From positions 620,001 to 684,000 of the forward strand of contig JAUIMM010000584.1 in NCBI GenBank assembly GCA_031769625.1: a DNA stretch of 64,000 nucleotides. The letters are read 5' to 3'. The notes beneath the pieces were generated by a model, which saw only the letters and a program-made list of their open reading frames with translations, did no database searches and was not told the DNA's origin. Position numbers and translations under genes: made by a program. Numbering within the stretch: position 1 is the first letter of the stretch; each line of letters begins with the position of its first letter. This stretch comes from Taudactylus pleione. Lineage: Eukaryota; Chordata; Amphibia; Anura; Myobatrachidae. Positions 21,990 through 33,825 of this stretch are shown here, one piece after another.

Positions 21990-23705
21990 AGGCACTCGTA
22001 CACCCAAATTGGTCATAAGCATAATGACAGTTTATTAACATTTTTTGTAATGACAAAAAACTTGTTCACTAATAGGTTTGATATAACTTATTTATATATA
22101 TATATTCTACAATAAAACCGATACAATATTCCTTCACGTGTATTAATGAAAGTAGGGAAAAATATTTTTAAAGTAGGTATGAGAGCCATTAGTGTAAATT
22201 ATACAAATAGGTGCTTTCTTCATTGATCATTCCTATCTGCTTCAGAGGCGAATCTGCAATCAGCCAATCAGAGGCGGTTAGATTGTGCTGGCGACCATCG
22301 TCATGATCTATGTGTATTTGAATCAGTTCTTGGGAGCTCGTGATACAGCTACTGACAGGCATATTTGCGTCTCCGTGCCTTTTTACCCCAGTTTGTGATT
22401 CCATGAAAATGCCTTTACTGTGTTCTGTCTGTGGGCCTGATCCAGCAGCGGATGCTAATCTGCGATTTACGCAGATTGGGGAATTATTTGCCACTAACTG
22501 CAAGAGGGAAAAGATGGGTTGCGCTGCTGCTGCTGCTGCTAAATAATAAAAATGCTTAATTGATCCACATAACAAACTTCTCTGAATCACAAAACATTTA
22601 TTACACACATAATAAAATTGACATAGTAATAGATATAATATCTCTATAGAGAATAAAATTCAACCAAATTGTTGCAATTACTGTGACAGCTTTATGTAAC
22701 TGCAATGTGTATATCTATAATTGGATACAATTAGATTCAATTGCTCCCCGCTCAATGTGTCAACTGTGTTTAGTATCCAATAAGTTAATCTAGAAAGCAG
22801 CATATGGGCTCATACTTTCAATACACCAAAGCTGCTTGTGTTTGAATAAGAACTTATAAAGATGTGCCTCCTTAGATCCACCAAGGTGGACAGGGCATGT
22901 ACTTGACCGGCACCATGGCCTGGCAGCAGTCTCGTGTCCTCACTGATGATTAGGATGTTGCCGCTTGCTCTCACGGCTAGAATATCAGCTGATTGGGCTT
23001 GTGTGGTAGCGGCTGTGAGCAAGGCACGCACCTGACCGATGGTCCGTTCTAGTAACAGTCTCGTGGCCCCGCTGGTGGTGTAATTTCTGCCGCTCTCTCA
23101 CGTCCTGATTAAGAGCTGATTAGGCTCCGGGTGAGCCAACACCTCTCTGCACAAATAGTGAAATAAGACGGTTGGTAGCAATAGGAGTCAATTCCAGATA
23201 TTAGTAGCACTTGGTCACTGTAGATAAAACCCCTTCGACGCGTTTCATTCCTCTCTGGGAGCTCTTTCAATTATTTGCCATTGTGCATGCGTGTAATTCA
23301 CACTACACACGTGTCGTGAACGCTTTGCGATTACGTAAGCACATAGGAATCATTCGCAAAGTGAATGTCGTGGTCAACGTTTGGGAGCGGTAACGGGGGT
23401 TGGTGGTTAGGAGAACGCAGGCATGTCTGACCAATGCCATTACGTTGGGCGTGCATAAATTAGCCATTGCGATTGCTTTTTTATCATGAGACCTCTCTGC
23501 GTTCGAGGTCAGCTGCAGTATTTGAGACAGGTTAGACTTGCCCGATCTGCGTCGATGTTAACGATGTTTATGCAGGTATGCAACATCTGACGCAGATGAG
23601 AAGGCAGCAGTGGGCGTCCCTATGCTAGGGTAAGCTTTTTAACTATTAGCAGATATACACAGCTGCGTTCCGTGTGAAATCGCAGCTGCGATCGCATTAG
23701 CGGCC
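21990..23705. other. Intron with unclassified repeats
   Basis: 22430-22545 has a partial 'GGGCCTGATCCAGCAGC' MITE and a (GCT)n run. 22830-23290 is a GC-richer block of unknown class. 23460-23705 and 24444-24460 look like two halves of a MITE ending ...TGATTCAGACCC, into which the hAT element at 23714 was inserted. No coding exon is seen. Confidence 0.45.
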
Positions 23706-23713
23706 CCTGCTGA

Positions 23714-24440
23714 CAGGGGTGTATCTACCCATTGGCCAGGATGGCACTTGCCAGGGGCGCCGGCCAAAGGGGGGGCGCCGTCCGGCAGTGCCCCCAGCAG
23801 CCAATGAGTGGACTAATCTGCTAGTCCCACAGGCCCTAAGTGTAGGGCAGACCGCAGTGAGAACGGTTTGCCCTACACGGTTTACATACACACAGCTGCC
23901 AGCAGAGGCTGTCTGTTTGTTATAGAAGCCAGCCAATGAGAGTCAGACAGACTCTCATTGGCTGCTGCATCCACAGAGGGAGCGGGCTGGAGCTCACTCA
24001 TGAGCTCCGCCTTCCGGCTCCCCCCCGCAGCAGGTGATGGGAGAGACGTCATGACGTCTCTCCCATCCCATAGTGCAGAGCGAGAGTAGGCCGAGAGGAG
24101 TGGACAGCGTCGGTTGTCGGCAAGGTGATTTTTTTTTTTTTTTTCTGGCACAGCTCAGCGGGGGAGTGTGGCTACTAGAGGGCACTGAATAGGGGGGCCA
24201 CTACTTGGAGCATGTTATGGGGGGGGATGGCCTACTACTGGGGTAATGCATAAGGGGGACTATTACTGGGGGCACTGCATAGGGTGGACTACTACTGGGG
24301 GCACTGCATAGAGGGGACAACTACTGGAGGCACTGCATAAGGGGGACTACTACGGGGGGACACTTCCTGAAATTATGGGGTGGAGGGGGCGCCAGTCCAT
24401 TACCCTGCCAGGGGCGATCGGATCCCTGGATACATCCCTG
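23714..24440. mobile_element. Non-autonomous hAT element with 8-bp target duplication
   Basis: The termini CAGGGGTGTATC and GATACATCCCTG are inverse. CCTGCTGA is duplicated exactly at 23706-23713 and 24441-24448. Subterminal GCCAATGAG / CTCATTGGC repeats form a second inverted pair. A tandem array of about 37-base units (ACTACTACTGGGGGCACTGC) occupies 24180-24370. No transposase is present. Confidence 0.93.
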
Positions 24441-24448
24441 CCTGCTGA

Positions 24449-25287
24449 TTCAGACCCTGTATTTGGACGCCCCTTCCCACAGCTGCATTTTTTGGTGGGC
24501 ATGTTCAATACAACTTTGTTTACTTCACTCTGAGCAAATCCATGACCACTAATTTCTTGTCAATCGCAATATCAATCTGAAATTTTACACTCTTAAAATC
24601 TCCATTTTTATTCTATAGACGCCAGTATGAATTTAACAAAAGCACTCCTAAAAATTTTTTAATTATCCGAGTGCATGAAAAATATGCATTTTTTTATACT
24701 CTGAAACAGCAGTTTTAAAAGAGAAACACATGCATGACATCTTCAATACACAATTTACTAGAGGCATCCCATAAATATGCGAGAGGGGTTACCTGGGGAC
24801 ACAAATCAGAGGGCAAAGGGTAACATTTAGGAAAGGTACACAACAGAGTTCGGGAACACAAAAGGGAAGGCTGTGACAATTAGAACACAAAAGGGTAGGC
24901 TGTGACAATTATTATATGAGATCACACTGAAGTGTATGGGTGAAATGTTTTTAAATGTGCTTTAGCAGTTGTATAAGCGACGACACCTTATCTTGCTCCC
25001 CAGACGCGCAGATTTTTGTACGCAAACCCTGTGGGACTGCAAGCAATAATCAGTGAGTCCGGAGGTACCATAGGTGCTGTATATAGCTGCACTTACTCAT
25101 GCCTAACTCAATCAACCCCTAGGAAAGGGAAGCTGCTGTAAGCAAGCAGTAAGTCATTTCCTTACTGTTGTTAGTGGGGAAATAGTGCCACATGCTGGCC
25201 TTAATGCAGCATTACATTAGTTTGTAGTTTTATAGTTTTATTACATGACCTGTACTGATTGAAACTTGTTTTTTTTTTATTCTTTAG
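24449..25287. other. Intron, no recognised element
   Basis: This contains a short direct repeat of ACACAAAAGGG.AGGCTGTGAC (24857-24911). Otherwise it is unclassified, ending with the poly-T/pyrimidine tract and TTTAG acceptor at 25287. Confidence 0.45.
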
Positions 25288-25361
25288 ACAAAATTGACAA
25301 ACTGGAGGAACAAAAACAAGATCTGGAAAGACAAATTAAGCTCCTAACAAAACAGATGAAG
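25288..25361 (+). CDS. specc1: SPECC1 coiled-coil exon (74 bases)
   Basis: The acceptor ATTCTTTAG|ACAAAA and donor ATGAAG|GTAATT bound it. Joined to the single base left by the previous exon it reads on without a break and ends on a whole codon. It encodes KIDKLEEQKQDLERQIKLL then TKQMK, matching the cytospin-B helix at this position. It is too short to recognise without its neighbours, but phase and sequence both fit. Confidence 0.92.
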
Positions 25362-25850
25362 GTAATTCTTAGTGAAGTTTTTCTTTTTTTTTGTTAAATA
25401 AACGGAATATTTGGTTATTAAAAGCATTTGCTAATTATATATTTATGTGAACAGCGAATATTTGGCTTATTTGGACCCCATGAAAAATATGAAATAATAA
25501 ATACACACACACACACTGTAGTGTTTCATATAACCAAGGAAATAATATATGTGTAATAGTTTGGCATATCACAAATATTTACAAACTAGACCTCGGTACC
25601 AACCTTGTTGGTATAATATGTAAAGACAAAATAAAAGCCCACAATGCTGTAGTACTTTTTAAAACCAAAATTAGGAATCTACTGTATAAAAATGTCTATA
25701 TACATATAGCAACCTTATATATATTTTATCTTACAATACTGGCATCAGGAAACTCCTCAGAGACTATGGGGGCTGTATATAACAGAGAGACCTGCACATT
25801 TCATCCTTACAACAGCGCTTTAAGTATGTGTAACTCACAGCAAAAAGTTA
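25362..25850. other. Intron, no recognised feature
   Basis: AT-rich, with a short (CA)n at 25502-25516. Nothing else identifiable. Confidence 0.45.
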
Positions 25851-25869
25851 TTTGGGTGAATGAGTGTAT

Positions 25870-26400
25870 CAATGTATACTGGGAGTGATCCCGCTTGAGG
25901 CATAATTACAATGCTGCATGCAAGCAGCTTTGCAATTCCGTCTTTGTAAATATGCAAATACAGCAGGAAGTGTATGACACCCCCTGCTGCATGTGCGATC
26001 CCAATACTGCAACCGAGGTCACAGGCTGGGATAACCAATGCGACCATCGGTCGTGATGGTTGTCGGCGCCGGGCTGCCAGCCAGCCGAGTAAGCCTCAGC
26101 TTACTTAGGCTGGCCGGCTTGCGAGGCCAGGAAACTGCGTCCGTGGACTCAGCCTCTGGCCTTGCCACTCCCGGGAAACTGGGCGGACACCCCCCCGTTT
26201 CCGGGAACGCTGGCCTCCCTCGCACCGTCCCTTAAATGCCTCTACCTGTCAATCAGGCAGAGGCATAGAAGGGTCTGCATGCGATCATGCAGGACCGGGC
26301 CTTGCGCACTCTCAGATTCACGATAATTGTGAATCTGCGTTCAGCATTGCACTTGAGTGCAATGTTGAATTAGCCCCACTGTCAGCAGTGGTGCTCCACA
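25870..26400. repeat. MITE-like GC-rich repeat
   Basis: It contains the hairpins TGCTGCATGCAAGCAGC and CAGATTCACGATAATTGTGAATCTG, and a middle with GGCTGCCAGCCAGCCGAG and CCGGCTTGCGAGGCCAG. This resembles 10106-10567 in layout (phrases such as 'TCAATCAGGCAG' are shared). The ends are uncertain. Confidence 0.5.
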
Positions 26401-26504
26401 GCAGAATCAAATTTTAGTCTTTTTGCTCATATTCCTATCGTTCAGATATCCATCTAAGGTTGGTTAAGCTTGACATCCGCGTCCACCTAGATCCACTACT
26501 CTAA

Positions 26505-26965
26505 AACCCTGTACACACTAGACGATAGTTGAACGATTGGGCCAATTCCGACGCATCGGAACGACAAATCGTTCAAATTGTCAAGTGTGCTATATGCGAT
26601 CCCGCGCCATTCGATATGTGGTGGCGCTCATGGAGAGCTGATGCAGACTCCAAGAAAGGGTTGGAATGCTTACCGTTTAATGGTGAGGTCCTGTTTGGCC
26701 CTGATCTGGGAAAAAAAATTGTGAGCACTTTGGCAGCAGCTAAATCCGCGTGTCTGCCATCGGCCCAAGTTCCTTCAGGGTCTGGGACTTTGTCCTTTTG
26801 GCCCTGTTGGGCCCAGGGTAAGTCCAGATCTAACCACCAAACGATGCAAGATATATATCGTTCAGTAGATTGCACAGTGTGTATGCACTAGATCATTTGA
26901 CAGGTAGTTCAAGGGATTTCTAGACGACCATCGCATCGTTTGCAAGTCGTCTAGTGTGTATCTAG
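26505..26965. mobile_element. 'GTACACACTAGACGAT' MITE carrying a DIRS gag fragment
   Basis: The left end CCTGTACACACTAGACGAT and right end GTCGTCTAGTGTGTATC are inverted repeats, with CGTTCAA-type subterminal motifs. The middle, about 26627-26830, is not MITE-like. It is homologous to the end of DIRS gag and the following spacer at 31430-31610 and 44463-44660 (ADADSKKGLECLPFNGEVLF aligns with the same block there). Either the MITE captured the fragment or the fragment inserted into it. Confidence 0.75.
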
Positions 26966-27094
26966 CATAAGTGAACACTCACACTAATACTTTTTCTGTT
27001 AACTGTATACAGAGAGATACCACTTACCTGCTATTAAATGCCTATTGTACATAGCACATAGCAGGAAGCAGCATAGATCTCTGTTAGAACACAG

Positions 27095-27260
27095 TGTATA
27101 CCTTTCTTCTTCAGGTTCAATAAGGATCCACAGGGATACCATGGGGATAATGTTTTTGGAGTAATCCAGGCAACAAACAGTTAAAGCTTGCAGCCTCCAG
27201 GATGCCCCTGGTCCTCCTCCACATATAGTCCGCCCCTGGCCACAGGCATTCAGATGTTCG
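27095..27260 (+). repeat. DIRS copy A left terminal repeat
   Basis: CTTTCTTCTTCAGGTTCAAT through CCACAGGCATTCAG aligns with the left terminus at 42200-42352 and with the reverse complement of 47850-48000. Its right-hand partner is absent in this copy. Confidence 0.8.
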
Positions 27261-28199
27261 TTTGGCGTGGCAGTATTCAGAGGCAGCTTTGTAACATCTC
27301 TTGTGATTTTGGCGGCTGAGCTTGCTAGCAGTGATGCCGGGGCCCAGACTGCAACCGGACGCACGGAGATGTCAGGTAAGGCGATTCCTTGTTTACAGGG
27401 AATTGCTCATGGCAGTCCTTGCTTCCGGCACCAAAGACGCACCGGAAGTCACTGCAATGAGCTCCGGAGCGTCCGTGTCCTCACAAGACCATCGGGGCCT
27501 TATCGTCTGACGCCGGTGATTGGCAGCAGATGCTTCTGCTGCCATGAGGCCAGCGTTCTCGGATGGTTGATGCAGCTTAGGGGAGGTAGGTTCTCCCCCG
27601 ACCCAGACGCAGTTCCATCAAAGGTTTTCACGCGTCCGGGTCGATCCTCCTACACGCCTCGTCTATATGAGATGCTCACAGTCCACTATCGGTGTGCTAT
27701 TGTAGCTGTTGGTCTCAGGAGGTTTTGGGTCAGTCTCCCTGTACACATCTTGGGTCAGGTATATAGTGCTCTATATCCTACCAAGCATTGTGTTTTGAGT
27801 AGTTGATTCAGAGTCCATTACAACTATATTACATATGCATTGTATTTGACTGTTTGCTAGCTGCTGTGTTGATACTGCCTTTTTTCTACATCAGGGTCCA
27901 TAGGGTATCCACAGGATACCTTGGCTTATAGGCGATGGCAGTAGACATCGGGTACCTCCAGAGTTTTTCAGCCTCCTAGGATGCACTGGGGTCCCTCTCC
28001 TATAGCCCGCCCCCGAGCCAAGGCAAATCAGTTTCGTTGGTGCCCGGCTCGGAGTCGGATCACCTCTTCAGAGGGGGGATGTTGGACAGCCCCTGAAGTT
28101 TCTTCCAGCAGCTTTTGCTGCGATGATATGAGCAGGCAGCATAAAAAAGCTATTTAGAGGTCCATGCTGCCGCTCCTTCTCCCCGCCGAGCCAGAACGC

Positions 28200-29735
28200 C
28201 GGTACTGGCTTGGGCGGAAGGCAATCTCCCAGCTGTCTCGGCAGTGTTCATTCCAGGAGTACTCAACTGGGAAGGAGACTTCCTCAGCCGTCAAGACGTG
28301 CATCCAGGGGAATGGTTTCTTCACCAGGAGGTGTTTTCATTCCTAGTGAACAAGTGGGGCCTTCCAGAGATAAACCTCATGGCCTACTGACAAGACAACA
28401 AGCTGTCTATGTACGGGTCAAGAACAAGAGACGAGGAGGCTCTTCTTGTAGACGCTCTGTTGGTCCGGTGGACCTTCCAGTTTGCGTACCTCTTCCCTCC
28501 GTTCTCCCTTCTTCCTCGAGTACTTCGGAAGTTCAAGCAAGAAGGAGGCACGCTCCTGTTGATAGCTTCAGCATGGCCCAGTCGTCACTGGTACTCAGAT
28601 CTTTGGAGTCTCTCCATAGACACTCCGATGCTGTTGCCTCCACGTCCGGACCTATTGTCTCAAGGTCCTTGCCATTACCCGGACCTGGGTCATCTGTCTT
28701 TGATGGCGTGGCTGTTGAGACAGCCCTTTTAAGGTCCAGAGGTTTTTTCAGCTCTGTAGTTAACACCATGCTCAGAGCTCGGATGCCTGCTTCTGCAAGA
28801 ATTTACCACAGAGTGTGGCATATTTTCTTTGAATGGTGTCGACCTAGAGGCTATGATCCTCAGGTGTTTAGGATATCCAGGGTTTTGGCTTTCCTACAGG
28901 TGGCTTAGATCACGGTCTTCGCCTTGCTTCCCTGAAGGTGCAGGTTTCTGCCCTGTGGTTTCAGCACAGGATTGCTACCCTTCCTGATATCCGCACTTTT
29001 ATACAAGGTGTACTTCGTATTTAGCCTCCCTTTGTTCCACAAGTGGCTCCTTGGGATTTGGCTGTGGTCCTGAGGGCTCTCCAAGGACCGCCGTTTGAAC
29101 CACGGGGCTCAGTGGATTTAAAATGGCTTACAGCTAAGACTGTGTTTCTTCTGGCCATTGCTTCGGCCAGAAGGGTGCCAGATTTGGGGGCTCCCTCATG
29201 TCGCTCTCCCTTTCTGATTTTTCATAGGGATAGGGTAGTGCTTCGCACTCGTCCTGGTTTCCTACCTAAGGTGGTATCTAGTGTCCACATTAATGAGGAA
29301 ATTATGGTGCCGGCCTTTAATTCCCCAGACCTCTAAGCTAGTGAGGCCTCCTTGGATGTGGTACGTGCTCTAAGGATTTTTGTTGACCGTACTAATTCAT
29401 TTCAGATGTCGGACACTTTGTTTGTTCTCTATGGTTTCCTTAAGAATTGTTGGCCGCCTCTAAGCAGACTTTGGCAGGGTAGATTCGCATGGCGATTTCT
29501 GAGGCTTACATTCATTAGGGTCTTTCTGTACCATCCTCTGTTAAAGCTCATTCTACTCTGTCTGTGGGTCCTTCGTGGGCAGCTTGGTGTGGTGCCTCTG
29601 CTGTTCAGCTCTGCAAGGCAGCCCTGTCCATATTTTTGTGAGGTATTATGCATTTGATACCTTTCGCCTCTCAGGATGCTTCCTTCGGGCGGCGGATTCT
29701 CCTTTCAGCACAGGAGCGTACCCACCCTTAAAGGA
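28200..29735 (+). pseudogene. DIRS copy B RNase H tail and tyrosine recombinase
   Basis: The first block (28240-28690) reads NWEGDFLS.., then VDALLVRWTFQFAYLFPP and RVLRKFKQEGGTLLL, the RNase H-to-recombinase linker seen in all copies. The recombinase follows: SARIYHRVWHIFFEWC near 28800, LRALQGPPFEP near 29070, and an ASARRVPDLG box near 29165 that keeps the first catalytic arginine. At 29545-29562 the HxxR box reads HSTL, so the second catalytic arginine is lost. Several stops and frameshifts divide it (28388, 28906, 29023, 29335). It is inactive. Confidence 0.85.
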
Positions 29736-29744
29736 TACTGCTTT

Positions 29745-29875
29745 GGGACATCCACAAGGTATCCTGTGGATACCCTTTGGACCCTGAAGTACAAAATATG
29801 AGATATGGTAAGAACTTACCCTTGTTATCTTAATTTCTACGAAGTCCGTAGGGTTCCACAGGACTCCCACCCTGT
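29745..29875 (+). repeat. DIRS copy B internal complementary region
   Basis: It contains GGTATCCTGTGGATACCCTT then AATATGAGATATGG and TTTCTACGAAGTCCGTAGGG, which are complementary to the two outer ends of the element (27890-27925 and 30125-30195). This arrangement is the template used for closing DIRS circles. Confidence 0.75.
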
Positions 29876-30348
29876 CACACTTGTACTGCAGATGGGCTTT
29901 GTTCTGGTCACCGGTTTTTCTGTCTCCTTCTGGTGAGAATGTGATTCTTGTATGTTCCGGACTTTCTTCTCTCTATTTCTTCTCCTCCTCCGGCCCATGG
30001 CTTGTTACGTAATTGATTTGCATTGACGGGGGCGGGGTATAGGAGAGGGACCCCAGTGCATCCTGGAGGCTAAAAATTAACTCTGAGGTGCCCGATGTCT
30101 GCCGCCATCGCCTAAACCCCAAGGTATCCTGTGGAACCCTATGGACTTCGTAGAAATAGAGATAACCATATAGTTCTTTCCATATCTCATATTATTTCTG
30201 ACTTGTCAGTTATAACTATCACTGTTTTTCTCCTCATCCCTCTGTTGCAGGTGTATGGTTTTTTTTTCTTTATACTTCACATTTACTTGTTATTTGTGAA
30301 GGCTGTAACATTACATTGCTTTGCATTGTTACCTTTATTATAATTGAT

Positions 30349-31441
30349 ATGTCAAAAAGTAAAGGGAATCAGGAGGAGGGGGACCCTGTGCTGGTTTCAT
30401 GTAAATCCTGTTTGGCGGGCTTGTCTCTCAGAACTTTATAAAGGATGGTTTGTGTGCTGTCTGTTATAATGAGCCACCTCACCAGTTCAGTATACCAGTC
30501 CCTGTACAAGAGCCATCTTGGGTGTCCTCCTTGTGTCAGGTAATGAAGCAGTTTGTAGATCGTATGGCTACTCCCATGCTGCCTCCTTGTATGGGGTACC
30601 CACAGCATGCTATGTTTGCACCTCCTATACACCCTTCCTGGATGCTTGCTAATGCCCACTCAAGTCAGTCAGCTGTTGTGAGCAGACCAGTAGTCACTAA
30701 GGCGTCTAAACGAAAGTTATCTTTTTATCGGTCTGTTCAGCATATGCATTCAGACGCATCAACAGAGGAATCAGATGATGCGCAGGTTTCTTCTTCAACA
30801 TCTACCTCGGGAGAGGAGGACCATCCTTCTACAGTGGATGTTCCTTCTTTGGCGAGGGCAGTTAAATCAATCCTAGATATACAGGATGATGAACCAGCTC
30901 CTAGTAAGAAGGCTCCAGTGTTTAAACAGTGTTTATTTTCTAAATCCGAGCAGCTCTCTGAACGTATGGAAGAGACATGGGGTAACCCAGATAAACTGTT
31001 TTATGTTACTAAAAGATTAGCATCATTGTATCCTTTCCCAGCATCTGAATGTACTAAGTGCGAAATCCTTCCTACTGTGGATGCTCATGTGACACACTTA
31101 GTCAGGAATGCCACGTTGCCTATTCAGTCAGCATCTTCTTTCAAAGATCCTACAGATAGGAAAATTGAAACTTGTCTTAAGGCAATATTTTCATCATCTG
31201 CAACTGTTACTCCAGCTATGGCTGGGGCTTGGGTAGCCAAAGCGGTTGAAGAATGGGCGGGCGCATTGGAGGATTCTCTACCAGATGCTACCAGAAAACA
31301 GCTCACATATATCTCCCACATACGGGAAGCAGCCTCCTATTTGGAAGAAGCTGCAATAGATGCAGGACTTTTAGCTTCTAAAGCATCAGCAGCCTCAATG
31401 GTGGCTCGTAGGGTCCTTTTGGTTAAGGTCCTGGAAAGCTG
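30349..31441 (+). pseudogene. DIRS copy A gag-like ORF1
   Basis: The start ATG at 30349 aligns with the ATG at 43321 of the other copy. The N-terminus carries a CKSCLAGLS motif, then a stop at about 30439, after which a long frame stays open to the TGA at 31440. Identifiable blocks are an acidic Ser-rich stretch (SSSTSTSGEEDHPSTVDVPS), a middle with SLYPFPASECTKCE and DAHVTHLVR, and a C-terminal AGAWVAKAVEEWAGALEDS. This is the nucleocapsid-like first protein of DIRS elements. It is almost intact apart from the early break. Confidence 0.8.
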
Positions 31442-31738
31442 ATATAGGGTCAAAGAGGCTCTGGAATCCTTACCTTTCTATGGAAATATACTTTTTGGAG
31501 CATAGTTAGATAAGATAATAGCTACTCTGGCAGCTTCAAAATCTGCAGGTCTGCCATCTACAGCTACAATAAAGTCTAGGCAGTTTTCTTTTCGGTCCTT
31601 TCGTCCTCAGGGACGAGCAAAGGAATAGTCTTCTTCCAGGCCGTCTAGTTTTAGCAGGACAACCAGGCGACAAAATAAGAGGTCTGGGCCGGCCAGACGT
31701 CCAGCTTCTAAGCCGGACGACAAACCCTCGGCCTGATG

Positions 31739-33400
31739 GGATGGGCCTCCTCCTGGGGGATCCCAGGGTGGGGGGCTGACTACTTCACTTTGCGTAAGTA
31801 CTGGCATCAAAAAACAACAGATGCCTGGGACCGAGAAGTGGTCTCTCAGGGGTATGCCCTCACTTTCCAGAGGCATCCTTCCCAGAAGTTTTTTTGCGCA
31901 AATCCTCCATCAGATTTGGTAAAGGCCTTGGCTTTTCAAGAAGCCATTTACTCCCTGCTGCAGGCAGGGGTAATAATCCTAGTTCCTGTGATGCAACAAG
32001 GAAGGGGTTATTATTCCAATCTGTTTTTGATTCAGAAACCGAATGGGTCTCCTCCGCCTTATTCTAAATCTGAAAACCCTCAACAAATGTATCCGTATAC
32101 CCAAGTTCTGTATGGAAACTCTTGGTAAATTATTTTGGCAATGGAGCCTGGGGATTTTATGGTTTCCCTGGATATTCAGGATGTGTATCTGCATGTGCCT
32201 ATTACGCCCTCCCACCTGCAATTTCTACTGTTTGCTGTCCTGCAACATCATTACCAACTTCAGGCACTACCCTTTGGTCTATCAACGGCCCCTCGGATCT
32301 TTACCAAAATAATGGCGGTAATGACGGCCTACCTCAGGCATCAGGGAATCCGAATACTACCATATCTGGACAACCCTCTGATATTGGCACAGTCTCCAGC
32401 TGTTTTACAACACCATCTCCAACTGACCGTTGCCTGCCTACAGAATCATGGCTGGATCATCAATTGGAAGAAATCCTCTCTTTCTCCAACACCTCAGAGT
32501 TAATTTTTCAGCCTCCAGGATGCACTGGAGTCCCTCTCCTACACCCCGCCCCCGAGTCAATGCAAATCAATTACGTAACAAGCCATAGGCCGGAGGAGGA
32601 GAAGAAAAGAGAGAAGAAAGTCCGGAACACACAAGAATCACATTCTCCCCAGAAGGAGACAGAAATACTGGTGACCAACACAGCAGATGGTACATCTGGG
32701 GGCACTTTTGGATTCTCAGGCACAAAGGGTGTTTCTGCCAGAGGACAAGATTGCAGCCCTTCATTGCGAGTACGCAAATTGCTACGCAAGCGTAGGGTAT
32801 CCTTTCTATCAGTGATGCAGGTCCTGGGGTCAATGGTATCCACCTTCAGCATTGTGGGGTATGCTTAGTTCCATTCCAGGCCTCTGCAAAAATGATTTTG
32901 TCCAGGTGGAACGGATAGTGTCGTCTAATAAGGTCCCAGAGGATCCTTCTCACTCCAGAGGTTTGTCTCTCTCGTGGTGGCTACAAAAGGATCATCTGGA
33001 CAAAAGGTTGTGCCCATTCTGGATTCCAAATTGGGTGCTTCTCACCTCGGACGCCAGTCTTCGCGGATGGGGTCCAATGACAGGTCATCACACCTTTCAG
33101 GGAAAATGGACAAATCAGGATAGCCATCTGCCCATAAACATTCTGGAGCTTCGAGCAGTATACAAAGCACTCATCGTGACACAGGACCTGCTCCAGGGCA
33201 GGCCAGTCCAGATCCAGTCTGACAACGCAACCACAGTAGCCTATCTCAACCATCAGGCAGGCACGCAAACTCATGCAGCCATGAGGGAAGGGAAAACATG
33301 CTGATTTGGGCAGAACGTTATTTTGCAGCCATCTTGGCAATATTCATCCCGGGAGTCCTCAATTGGAAGCGGATTCCTAAGTCGTCAGGACATACACGCC
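31739..33400 (+). pseudogene. DIRS copy A reverse transcriptase and RNase H
   Basis: RT starts with VPVMQQGRGYYSNLFLIQKP near 31985, then a shifted RLILNLKTLNK and MVSLDIQDVYLHVPI (32160). The catalytic box region near 32365 reads LPYLDNPLI, with DD changed to DN. About 200 bases of foreign DIRS sequence break it at 32490-32690. RNase H is recognisable at 33040-33240 (LTSDASLRGWG, ILELRAV, QSDNATTVAYLNHQ) with its Asp/Glu/Asp residues. Multiple frame changes make it inactive. Confidence 0.85.
32490..32690 (-). repeat. Inverted fragment of a DIRS copy-B-type right terminus
   Basis: CACCTCAGAGTTAATTTTTC through GGAGACAGAAATACTGGTGA is the reverse complement of 29915-30090 with few differences. 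It interrupts the RT reading frame of copy A. It has no flanking element of its own, so it is either a solo terminal fragment or an intra-locus copy. Confidence 0.8.
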
Positions 33401-33825
33401 GAAGAGTGGTCTCTCCACCTGGGGGTTTTTCAACTCCTGGTGAACAAATGGAGCCTACCAGACATACTGTAGACCTCTTGGCATCACGTCACAACCACAA
33501 GGCCCCCAGTTATGGGTCTAGGACCAGAGATCCCTCCAGCAGCCTTCGTGGATGCACTGGCAGTAAGATGGGTCTTCAAGCTGGCGTATCTCTTTCCTCC
33601 GATTTCCCCTCCTCTCAAGGGTGCTCAGGAAATTCAAGCAGGAAGGCGGAACAGTAATACTAGTGGCTCCTGCTTGGCTCAGACGTCATTGGTTCATCGA
33701 CATATGGAATCTATCCATAGACCGTCACTATCCTCTTCCTCTATGACCGGCTCTGTTAGTGCAGGGTCCCTGCCTGCATCCGGACTTACCTCGCCTGTCT
33801 TTGATGACGTGGCTCTTGAATCTTC

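Larger units (their letters stand above)
27868..30195 (+). mobile_element. DIRS copy B, internally deleted, nested in copy A
   Basis: The left terminus (27868-28060) and right terminus (about 29990-30195) are inverted repeats (CACAGGATACCTTGG and its complement; CCCCGCCCCCG likewise). The leader jumps at about 28165 into the end of the RNase H region. Gag and RT are therefore missing, while the recombinase, internal complementary region and right end remain. It splits the leader of copy A and so is younger. B belongs to a slightly different subfamily from A and the 42-kb copy. Confidence 0.85.

Noticed and set aside
24180..24370. Spaced repeats that might suggest a CRISPR-like array
   Set aside because: Units are contiguous and diverged inside a hAT element of a vertebrate genome.
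27267..27806. 179-codon open frame in the DIRS leader
   Set aside because: The homologous leaders at 10.7 kb and 42.4 kb do not keep this frame.
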